A model generated the notes under the pieces. It was not told where the DNA came from and did no database searches. It saw only the letters and a list, made by a program, of their open reading frames with translations. Positions 1 through 5,775 of a stretch of DNA of 7,304 nucleotides are shown one piece after another. The translations under genes were made by a program, and so were the position numbers. Within the stretch, counting starts at the first letter, position 1, and each line of letters begins with the position of its first letter. This stretch comes from Nitrospira sp. GTDB lineage: Bacteria; Nitrospirota; Nitrospiria; Nitrospirales; Nitrospiraceae. The stretch lies in the NCBI GenBank assembly GCA_015904075.1, contig JABMDH010000072.1, positions 10,620-17,923 of the forward strand, given 5' to 3'.

Positions 1-1015
1 GCAGCTGGGCAAGACTCAAGACCCCCTCCGTCGGGTGACTGCGCATCGCCGCCCATTCATCTTCCGTAAACTCTCCCGGCTTGTTCAGAACCTCCAGTGG
101 GATAGCCGATTTTCCCATGTCATGAAAGAGCGCCGCCAGACCGAGGTCGGCCAGTTCAACCTTCGGGTAGCCCGCGCGATTCGCTAAGGCGATCGACAGG
201 AGCGCGACATTCACGGAATGCTTCTGTGTGTATTGGTCATGACAACGCAGCGTCGTGAAACCCAACATTGCCGGTTCGTCGGCCTTCATGAGATCGACGA
301 TGTTTTGAATGGCCCGCCTGGCCTGCTTGAAGCTCAAGGTGCCGCCGTCGCGAGTTGCCTGAGTCAGGCGGCCGGCCGCATCGGATGCTTTTTCATAGGC
401 GGCTTTCGACCTGGCTTTCTGGCGAAGCTTTGGGTTCGTTTCCGTGGCGTCGTCGCTCACTGCGAACATGCGTGGATCTTCGAGCTGAATGCTGGTCACG
501 GCGAGGGCCGACAATTCCTGCCGGAAGTCCACGATCGACTTGGTGGCGGGATCGAGCCCGGCAAAGAGCGCGGCAAATTCACGGAGGTCTTTGGAGCTGG
601 TCGATGAGGAGAAGGTCAGGCCGCCGATTTTCCACTGGTTCATGGTATCGATCACGCTGGAGATTACCAGCATTTGCTGCGCGCTCACTTTGAGATGACT
701 GTCACCCAGAAAGAGAAAGTCGTTCTGCAGCCGTATCGTCACCGGTTTCTCATGTGTCAGCGTTTGAATGAGCGTGAGCATGGTGTCGACGGGCTTGTCG
801 AGGGCCGCATTGGTACGGCCGTGAATCTTCGAGGTCTTGATTAGCGTATTCAGCTGGGTGATGAGCTGGAAGCCCAACATTACCAACTGCTGGTCAAGGA
901 TATCGCTGGCTTCTGAGCCGTGCCCGACTTTTTTCGATAACGATTTTTCGTGCGTCAGGATCGGCTGTGTTAGCTCTTCGCTGGCCGGTGACGGGGCTGC
1001 ATGAGACTCGTTCAC
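1..1015 (-). CDS. HD-GYP-type phosphodiesterase-like protein, 5' part (3' end beyond left edge)
   Basis: The reading frame is open from a GTG at 1015 to the left edge and gives 338 residues without a stop. Residues about 258-338 carry the first half of an HD-GYP domain: H266 in an HSVNVA context, the metal-binding pair H298-D299 in FHDMGK, then IP, a LNKPG turn (310-314) and H327 in RSHP. The family usually hydrolyses cyclic di-GMP in the cytoplasm, but the later histidines and the GYP motif lie outside the window, so activity cannot be judged. Residues about 45-155 form a separate N-terminal module resembling that of the HEAT protein encoded just upstream; 185-235 looks like a charged linker. 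No membrane segment or signal peptide is seen. The GTG start is chosen because GGAG lies 8 bases before it. The upstream HEAT gene ends 12 bases away, so co-transcription is likely. Family call is firm; substrate is inferred. Confidence 0.88.
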   Translation of the reverse strand, partial: MNESHAAPSPASEELTQPILTHEKSLSKKVGHGSEASDILDQQLVMLGFQLITQLNTLIKTSKIHGRTNAALDKPVDTMLTLIQTLTHEKPVTIRLQNDFLFLGDSHLKVSAQQMLVISSVIDTMNQWKIGGLTFSSSTSSKDLREFAALFAGLDPATKSIVDFRQELSALAVTSIQLEDPRMFAVSDDATETNPKLRQKARSKAAYEKASDAAGRLTQATRDGGTLSFKQARRAIQNIVDLMKADEPAMLGFTTLRCHDQYTQKHSVNVALLSIALANRAGYPKVELADLGLAALFHDMGKSAIPLEVLNKPGEFTEDEWAAMRSHPTEGVLSLAQL

Positions 1016-1023
1016 GATAGACG

Positions 1024-1028
1024 CTCCC
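1024..1028 (-). promoter_or_regulatory. Ribosome binding site of the HD-GYP-type gene
   Basis: GGGAG on the minus strand, 8 bases before the GTG at 1015. Its first G is the last base of the TAG stop of the upstream HEAT gene, so this site decides a non-ATG start and couples the two genes closely. Confidence 0.65.
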
Positions 1029-2821
1029 TACTGTTCTGCTTCGGCAGCGGGTTTCCCTTGTTGCCGCCGGTGTGCGTGCGATAATGCGTGGGTGCAGGCT
1101 TGACGAACCGTGGTGCCGCCTTTTTTTGCTCCGAGCTCGAGCGCGGCTGTGGCAGCGGGAGTGGCCAGTTTGCCGAGGGCGTCTGCTGCCAGAAGAGCCA
1201 GCTCCTCTTTTTTCTTCCGGTTGGTCCAGGACCATTCCGTCAAGAGGCTTTCCCAATACGGCACGGCTTCATCGCCGCAGGTTGCTCGAACGGCCTGAAA
1301 GATGGCCCGGCGCTCGCTCATCGGCCGGTCCATAAACTCATCTTCCGATAGGGTCTGGGACCAACTGGAAAATGGGGCCGTGTATTGTCCCGATACGAGA
1401 AGCTTTAAGGCCGCGATGCGGACACTTTCCTCCCCATCGGCCATGAAGGAGATGAGTTTGACGCCATTGCCGCTTGGGCGGAAGAGACTGATTGCCCGCA
1501 CGACGTCTTTGCGTACCTGCGTATCCGGATACCGCACCAGCTTTTCCACCGGCTCGGCGAATTTCGGATCATTCCACTTCATGAGGATGGCGAGGAGGTT
1601 GCGGACATAGGTTGGACGCCGGTCCAACAGCCCTTTAATCAATAGATGAGAGTGGTCTTTTGCCAGGACTGTCAGTGCGTCCGAGACGACGGCCTGATGC
1701 GCGGGTGAGTTCAGATTTGCCAGCAGGGAGCAGAGGACCGGCACAGCGTCCGGCGTCATTGCCAGCAGGACGGCGGACAATCCCTCCGTTTGTGCCTCGG
1801 ACGTTTGATTGAGGAACGTCTCGATGGCTTTCACCCGGTCTGCGCGACCGATCCCATGCAAGAGCGAGAGGACTTGTTGTTTATGTTCGTCGCTGAGATC
1901 CGGACGAATGGTGTCGGACTCATGAAGCAGGTGCAGGATATGCTCGATGATCGTCCATTTCCCCTGGCGAAACAGCGCGTCCAGGATATCGCCCCAAATG
2001 CTGAAGAGTTTGGCCAGCAGCGCCGAAGATTTCTCCGAGGCAAGGATGGCGGTCAGCATGTCCATGATGTAGAGAAGGCTGTCCCGGGTGCTCTCGTTGT
2101 CGATTTCTACTGCCAAGGCGGCGAGTTCTCCCTCGCTGACTTCATAGCCGACCAGACCGGATTGGAATCGTTTTTTCTGGCCGGCCGACTCTCCACTGCC
2201 TTCTGGTTCATTCCCTGTGCGCCCCTTGCGACTGCGTTCCAGATCCAGCAACATTCGAAGCGTCGAATCGGACGAACTCATACCCCCGTCGGCTTGTGTG
2301 GCTCCGCCTCCATCAACCGACGATCGCGCGATTTCTTCGGCTGTGACGATCGAAATGGTCGGAAGATTGCGAGCCCACAGGCGAGTCACAATGTCGTCAT
2401 CATCCAATGTGGGATCGAAGCTGCCCCAGAGAGAGTCCAGAAAGTAGGCGAGGTCGTCCTCTGTGAGTCCTTGATGCAGGGATAATTCCCGGATACCGTC
2501 CGCGTAGAGTTTGAACGCGACACTCTCGCTGCCGCTGTCTTTGTCCGCTTCGGATACCACAGACTCTCGAAATAGGAGCGCTGACCGCTGGATGAGGATG
2601 GTGAGTTTCGAATATGTGGTGAGGTGGCCGGTCAATTCTTGAAAGAGCTGTTGCGAAAACTTTTGGGCTACGGGGTTTGTCGAGCCATAAGTCCGGTTTG
2701 ACTTGGCGGTTTTGTCGAGTAGCTTGAGTACTCGTTTGACGGACGAGATCTCCGGGTCCTCCGTCCCTTTTGCCGCCACTGCAGCGGCCATCATTTCTTG
2801 CGCCGTTTTGAGATCGGTCAT
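1028..2821 (-). CDS. HEAT-repeat protein (complete copy), partner of the HD-GYP-type gene
   Basis: Encodes 597 residues from ATG 2821. The frame extends a further 28 codons upstream to 2905, but the start at 2821 has AGGTG 7 bases before it and begins MTDLKTAQ. Residues about 30-135 form a compact N-terminal module (KSNRTYGSTNP near 40-50, then LYADGIREL near 105-113 and GLTEDDLAYFL near 118-128). Residues 168-218 are a Ser/Gly-rich, charged linker. From about 240 to 583 the protein is a run of amphipathic helix pairs typical of HEAT or armadillo-like solenoids, including a degenerate repeat near 420-475 (RYPDTQVRKDVVRAI, then ESVRIAALKLL) and a last one near 541-583. There are no catalytic motifs, membrane segments or signal peptide, so a cytoplasmic scaffold or protein-binding role is inferred. 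It precedes the HD-GYP gene by 12 bases in the same frame. A second copy starts at the right edge of the window. Confidence 0.9.
   Translation of the reverse strand: MTDLKTAQEMMAAAVAAKGTEDPEISSVKRVLKLLDKTAKSNRTYGSTNPVAQKFSQQLFQELTGHLTTYSKLTILIQRSALLFRESVVSEADKDSGSESVAFKLYADGIRELSLHQGLTEDDLAYFLDSLWGSFDPTLDDDDIVTRLWARNLPTISIVTAEEIARSSVDGGGATQADGGMSSSDSTLRMLLDLERSRKGRTGNEPEGSGESAGQKKRFQSGLVGYEVSEGELAALAVEIDNESTRDSLLYIMDMLTAILASEKSSALLAKLFSIWGDILDALFRQGKWTIIEHILHLLHESDTIRPDLSDEHKQQVLSLLHGIGRADRVKAIETFLNQTSEAQTEGLSAVLLAMTPDAVPVLCSLLANLNSPAHQAVVSDALTVLAKDHSHLLIKGLLDRRPTYVRNLLAILMKWNDPKFAEPVEKLVRYPDTQVRKDVVRAISLFRPSGNGVKLISFMADGEESVRIAALKLLVSGQYTAPFSSWSQTLSEDEFMDRPMSERRAIFQAVRATCGDEAVPYWESLLTEWSWTNRKKKEELALLAADALGKLATPAATAALELGAKKGGTTVRQACTHALSHAHRRQQGKPAAEAEQ
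1190..2718. repeat. Direct repeat, left copy (within complete HEAT gene)
   Basis: This 1529-base segment matches 5776-7304 in the same orientation at a constant offset of 4586 bases with no insertions or deletions. By hand I count roughly 115-120 mismatches, about 92% identity. The left boundary is the point where the other copy turns into gnd; the right boundary is only the window edge, so the repeat may be longer. Confidence 0.92.
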
Positions 2822-2828
2822 GACGCTA

Positions 2829-2833
2829 CACCT
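2829..2833 (-). promoter_or_regulatory. Ribosome binding site of the complete HEAT-repeat gene
   Basis: AGGTG on the minus strand, 7 bases upstream of ATG 2821. It supports this start over the longer open frame that reaches 2905 and would run into the divergent promoter region. Confidence 0.6.
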
Positions 2834-2979
2834 ACCGTGAGATGGAGGGTTCGTCAAGAAAATCGCCATTCTCCACGGCGGCTCAGCCGCATTGCCACCG
2901 GTCACAGGGATTGCCAGTAGCCTGCCACGCAGGATGGAGTACTTCTGTTACAATTGTCCGTCTTTGCCCGATGCTTGTG

Positions 2980-2986
2980 AGAGGGG
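2980..2986 (+). promoter_or_regulatory. Ribosome binding site of the SGNH hydrolase gene
   Basis: AGAGGGG lies 8 bases before ATG 2995. This purine run fixes the start at 2995 rather than at 2842, where the longest open frame begins, or at the in-frame ATG at 2971. Confidence 0.6.
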
Positions 2987-2994
2987 TGTATGCG

Positions 2995-3633
2995 ATGACC
3001 CGATCGACTCTTGTCATCTGTTTCGGAGACAGTCTGACGGCGGGTTTTCAATCCCCGGGTAGAGAACATCCAACGGGAATGGATACTCCCTATGGGCAAT
3101 TCTTGCAGGACCATCTTGGGACAACGGCGCAGGTTCACACGAGCGGGATATGCGGCGAACTGACCGGCGAAATGGTTCTGCGGTTTCGGCGTGACGTGTT
3201 GGAGCACAAGCCCGGCTATGTGCCGATTCTGGGTGGGACCAACGATTTGGGTTGGAATGCCTCGCCGAGAGAAATCATGCGTAATCTGGTCAAGATGTAT
3301 GAGCAGCTGTTTGCGGCTGGAGGCCTTCCGGTTCCGGTGACAGTTCCCTCGATTCGAGTGGAAGACGCCCAGGACAGCCGGGAAGGGCGAGAATGGGTCG
3401 CCGGGCATGTGGCTCGTCGAAATGAGCTGAACCAATTGATCCAGAGTTATGCGATGTCAAAGGCCATTGCCTGCGTCGATTTGTTTGCGGCTACGGTAGA
3501 TCCTGATAGTGGCCAACTGGCGCAGGTCTATTCGAACGACGGGATTCACCTGACCACTGCCGGTTATCGGCTGTTTGCGGAACAGGTTGCTCTTGTTCTG
3601 AAACCCTTGCTGTCGGGTACGTTGGAGTCATGA
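2995..3633 (+). CDS. GDSL/SGNH-family hydrolase (TesA-like esterase or lysophospholipase)
   Basis: A 212-residue protein with all the SGNH blocks: FGDSLTAG at 10-17 (nucleophile Ser13), the glycine block SGICGE at 50-55, GGTNDLG at 80-86 (Asn83 for the oxyanion hole) and DGIHLTTAGY at 182-191 (Asp182, His185). The catalytic Ser-Asp-His set is therefore complete. The family hydrolyses esters or thioesters of lipids, aryl compounds or acetylated sugars; the substrate cannot be told from sequence. Length fits the single-domain TesA class, but unlike secreted TesA there is no signal peptide: the chain starts MTRSTLVIC and goes straight into the first strand, so a cytoplasmic location is inferred. 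An N-terminal extension of 51 codons in frame is rejected because it lacks a ribosome binding site and lies in the divergent promoter region. Its stop overlaps the next gene by ATGA, which implies translational coupling. Confidence 0.9.
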   Translation: MTRSTLVICFGDSLTAGFQSPGREHPTGMDTPYGQFLQDHLGTTAQVHTSGICGELTGEMVLRFRRDVLEHKPGYVPILGGTNDLGWNASPREIMRNLVKMYEQLFAAGGLPVPVTVPSIRVEDAQDSREGREWVAGHVARRNELNQLIQSYAMSKAIACVDLFAATVDPDSGQLAQVYSNDGIHLTTAGYRLFAEQVALVLKPLLSGTLES

Positions 3634-3962
3634 GGGCCACACTGCAAGCTGTCACCGATCGGCAGTTCGATCGGGTGATCGAAACGAGTCCTGCCCCCGT
3701 GTTGGTAGAGTTCTGGAAGCCCGGCTGCGGTCATTGTCAGAGTTTGATGAAGGAGTTAGAGCAGTTGCAGCAAGAGTTGGGCGAGCGGGTATTCATCCTG
3801 GCAATGAATGTCGATGAAAACTTTCAAATCCCCGCCGAACTGGAAGTCTCATCGCTTCCCGTTTTGGCGCTATACCGCAACGGAGTGTTCGTGAAATTTA
3901 TCGGCGGGTTGGGAAAGAAGGATGAGATTCTAAAACAACTTGAGTGCGAGCTGGGCCGGTAG
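3630..3962 (+). CDS. Thioredoxin-fold protein with a CGHC active site
   Basis: A 110-residue single thioredoxin domain. The redox motif is C33-G-H-C36, preceded by VLVEFWKPG, and the cis-proline is P77 in SSLPVLALY, followed by the usual RNGVFVKFIGG strand-turn and C-terminal helix. Three positions depart from classical thioredoxin: CGHC instead of CGPC, glycine instead of tryptophan just before the first cysteine, and Glu27 where the buried aspartate normally sits. CGHC is the motif of protein disulfide isomerases and generally gives a more oxidising, less reducing protein. There is no signal peptide, so it is probably cytoplasmic. A further cysteine, Cys106, sits near the C-terminus. The ATG overlaps the hydrolase stop (ATGA); GGAG lies only 2 bases before it, so translation probably depends on coupling. 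Could be a thioredoxin, a thioredoxin-like chaperone or a stress protein. Confidence 0.88.
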   Translation: MRATLQAVTDRQFDRVIETSPAPVLVEFWKPGCGHCQSLMKELEQLQQELGERVFILAMNVDENFQIPAELEVSSLPVLALYRNGVFVKFIGGLGKKDEILKQLECELGR

Positions 3963-3978
3963 CGATGGCGATCGATCG
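3963..3978. other. Very short gap between convergent genes
   Basis: Only 16 bases separate the stop of the thioredoxin-like gene (plus) from the stop of zwf (minus). The gap contains the palindromic run CGATCGATCG but no stable GC-rich stem followed by a T-run on either strand. Transcripts from the two sides therefore probably overlap, or terminate inside the opposite gene. Confidence 0.6.
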
Positions 3979-5523
3979 TTAGAGCACTCGCCAGGATCGT
4001 CCGTCGTTTTGGATGAGACGGTCCGCTTCCACCGGTCCCCAGGTTCCGGCTTCGTATTCGGGCAGCCAGCGCTGTCCCAGTTTTTCCCAGGCTTCAAGGA
4101 CCTGGGTGATCCACGCCCAGGACGCTTCCACGGCGTCGCGCCGCATGAACCGGGAGGCGTCGCCTGCCATGACGTCGAGCAAGAGGCGTTCATAGGCCTC
4201 CGGCGAGGGACGGCCGAAGACTTCTCCGTATTTGAAGTTCATCTCGACGGGGTGCGTTTGCGCGCGCGTGCCCGGCACTCGCGAGACGATGCGTAATGAA
4301 AGCCCTTCTTCCGGCTGAATCCTCAAGGTCAGGACGTTCGGCGCTTGCGGTGCCTGGGTGTTCGCGTTGAAGAGGATTTGCGGGATTTCTTTGAATTGCA
4401 CGGCTACTTCGCTGGCCCGGAGCGGCAAGGCTTTTCCTGTTCGCAAATAAAACGGCACACCGGACCACCGCCAGTTCTCTACAAAACATTTCAGGGCGAC
4501 GTAGGTCTCGGTGACCGAATCGGGTTTCACGCCTTTTTCGCGCCGATAGCCTGGGACCGGTTTACCGTGCGCCGTGCCTTCTGTGTACTGCGCCCGCACT
4601 GTGTACTGCTCTACGTCTTGTGCAGTAATGGGCCGGAGGCATCGCAGGACTTCCATTTTTGAATTCCGCACCACGTCCGGATCCAGCGAGTACGGCGGTT
4701 CCATTGCGACGAGACAGAGTAGCTGGAGCAGGTGATTCTGAACCATGTCCCGCAAGGCGCCGGCTTCTTCATAGTAGGTGGACCTGGTTCCCACGCCTTC
4801 CGCCTCGCTCACGGTGATTTGAACGTGATCGATATATTTGTGGTTCCAAATAGGCTCAAAAATGCTGTTGGCAAATCGTACGACCATGAGGTTCTGGACC
4901 GTTTCTTTGCCCAGGTAATGATCGATGCGGAAAATGGCCGATTCGTCGAACACCCGGCCTGTCACCGCATTGATCGCTTGTGCCGAGGCCAGATCGTGCC
5001 CGACGGGTTTTTCGACGATAATGCGGGCATAGGGCGAACGAGCGGCCGACGTTCCTGCGAGTCCGGATCCGGCCAGTCCTTCGCAAACGGGTGTGAAGGA
5101 ACTAGGAGGAATGCTGAGGTAGAAAATACGATTCCCCGGCAGTTGGAATGTGCGTTCGAGTTCCTCTGCGCGCGCTTTGAGTCGCACATAGGTCTGGGGA
5201 TCGTCGTTCTCGCCGGCCAGATAGAAGATATGCCGGGCAAAGGCGTTCCAGGTGTCTTCGATCAACGATTGCCGGGAATGTTTGACGACTCCGTCGCGTA
5301 CGGTGGCCCGAAACTCTTCGTCGCTCATCGGTGTGCGGCCGAGTCCCAGCACGACGTAGTTCGAGGGGAGCAGTCCATCGAGCAGCAAGTTGTAGATGGC
5401 CGGGATCAGGCGGCGGCGGGCCAGATCACCTGACCCGCCAAAGATAACCACGGTGCAGGGCTCGACGGGCGGCAACGTTTCTTGCACCGGACCGTTTTCG
5501 ATTCGTTGATTTTGTGAGGCCAT
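3979..5523 (-). CDS. zwf: Glucose-6-phosphate 1-dehydrogenase
   Basis: Encodes 514 residues, the normal length of the family. It oxidises glucose-6-phosphate to 6-phosphogluconolactone with reduction of NADP+ (or NAD+), the entry step of the oxidative pentose phosphate pathway in the cytoplasm. The N-terminal Rossmann domain has the coenzyme loop FGGSGDLARR at 28-37; the conserved EKPVG is at 171-175; the substrate-binding signature RIDHYLGKE is at 199-207; and the catalytic histidine is H264 in ALRDMVQNHLLQ. The C-terminal domain follows with ETYVALK and FYLRTGKAL segments. ATG 5523 is preferred over an in-frame TTG at 5538 because AAGGA lies 4 bases before it. Upstream on the same strand is the 3' end of gnd, 29 bases away, the next enzyme of the pathway, so the pair was once a gnd-zwf operon. 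As assembled, gnd is broken and the native promoter is missing from this contig. Confidence 0.97.
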   Translation of the reverse strand: MASQNQRIENGPVQETLPPVEPCTVVIFGGSGDLARRRLIPAIYNLLLDGLLPSNYVVLGLGRTPMSDEEFRATVRDGVVKHSRQSLIEDTWNAFARHIFYLAGENDDPQTYVRLKARAEELERTFQLPGNRIFYLSIPPSSFTPVCEGLAGSGLAGTSAARSPYARIIVEKPVGHDLASAQAINAVTGRVFDESAIFRIDHYLGKETVQNLMVVRFANSIFEPIWNHKYIDHVQITVSEAEGVGTRSTYYEEAGALRDMVQNHLLQLLCLVAMEPPYSLDPDVVRNSKMEVLRCLRPITAQDVEQYTVRAQYTEGTAHGKPVPGYRREKGVKPDSVTETYVALKCFVENWRWSGVPFYLRTGKALPLRASEVAVQFKEIPQILFNANTQAPQAPNVLTLRIQPEEGLSLRIVSRVPGTRAQTHPVEMNFKYGEVFGRPSPEAYERLLLDVMAGDASRFMRRDAVEASWAWITQVLEAWEKLGQRWLPEYEAGTWGPVEADRLIQNDGRSWRVL

Positions 5524-5527
5524 GATG

Positions 5528-5534
5528 TCCTTCT
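5528..5534 (-). promoter_or_regulatory. Ribosome binding site of zwf
   Basis: AGAAGGA on the minus strand, 4 bases before ATG 5523. Spacing is short but it favours this ATG over the TTG five codons upstream, which lies inside or before the purine run and has no site of its own. Confidence 0.5.
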
Positions 5535-5552
5535 GCAAAAATCAATTCAGGA

Positions 5553-5775
5553 TTATCGCCGGACCGCATGGCCGCCGAAGGCGTTCCGCAACGCGGCCAG
5601 CATTTTTTCCGCGAAGGATTCCTCTTGCCGCGACCGGAAGCGAGTAAAGAGCGCGGTGGTGAGCGTCGGAACCGGGACGTCTTTTTCAATCGCATCGGCG
5701 ATCATCCAGCGGCCCTCACCGGAATCTTGCACGTACCCTTTCAGTTTTTCCAGTTTTTGATCATCTTTGAGCGCG
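5553..5775 (-). pseudogene. gnd: 3' fragment of 6-phosphogluconate dehydrogenase gene, decapitated
   Basis: Reading the minus strand from 5774 to the TAA at 5555-5553 gives 73 residues matching the C-terminus of decarboxylating 6-phosphogluconate dehydrogenase: GYVQDSGEGRW, then VPVPTLTTALFTRFRSRQ, then SFAEKMLAALRNAFGGHAV. The spacing and the terminal GGHAV are as in the roughly 300-residue, GndA-like class of the enzyme. The coenzyme-binding domain and most of the catalytic domain are absent: upstream of about 5775 the sequence switches without warning to HEAT-repeat coding sequence in a different frame. The fragment has no start codon or ribosome binding site of its own and cannot make an active enzyme. 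The full protein would convert 6-phosphogluconate to ribulose-5-phosphate and CO2, directly after zwf in the pathway. Whether an intact gnd exists elsewhere is unknown. Confidence 0.88.

Larger units (their letters stand above)
2822..2994. promoter_or_regulatory. Divergent intergenic promoter region between HEAT gene and SGNH hydrolase gene
   Basis: This 173-base stretch separates two genes transcribed away from each other and must hold promoters for both. On the plus strand an extended -10-like element TGTTACAAT sits at 2946-2954, about 40 bases before the hydrolase ATG, with no good -35 box at 16-18 bases. It overlaps the 8-base palindrome ACAATTGT at 2950-2957, which could be an operator half or chance. 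I see no convincing -35/-10 pair for the HEAT gene: a TTGACG at about 2853-2858 places its -10 over the ribosome binding site. Both neighbouring frames stay open into this region, but those extensions overlap each other and are unlikely to be translated. Confidence 0.45.

Noticed and set aside
218..607. Plus-strand frame opposite the HD-GYP-type gene
   Set aside because: The minus strand carries a continuous 338-codon frame with clear HD-domain motifs over the same bases.
1790..2485. Long plus-strand open frames opposite both HEAT genes (also 6283-7071)
   Set aside because: They mirror each other only because the DNA is duplicated; codon pattern and silent-site changes fit the minus-strand frame, and no start signals or domains are seen.
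2822..2905. 28-codon upstream extension of the HEAT-gene frame
   Set aside because: It overlaps the opposite hydrolase extension and the promoter region, while ATG 2821 has AGGTG 7 bases upstream.
2842..2994. 51-codon N-terminal extension of the SGNH hydrolase frame
   Set aside because: No ribosome binding site at 2842, the residues look random with Cys/His/Ser scatter, and the stretch overlaps the divergent promoter; ATG 2995 has AGAGGGG at good spacing.
3963..3978. Rho-independent terminator between thioredoxin-like gene and zwf
   Set aside because: The palindromic CGATCGATCG is too short and there is no T-run on either strand.
4732..5433. 233-codon plus-strand frame opposite zwf
   Set aside because: Antisense shadow of a highly conserved enzyme gene; no recognisable domain and no ribosome binding site.
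5426..5695. 89-codon minus-strand frame bridging gnd and zwf
   Set aside because: It is out of frame with both conserved proteins and rich in Arg/Ser as expected for a shifted reading of GC-rich coding DNA.
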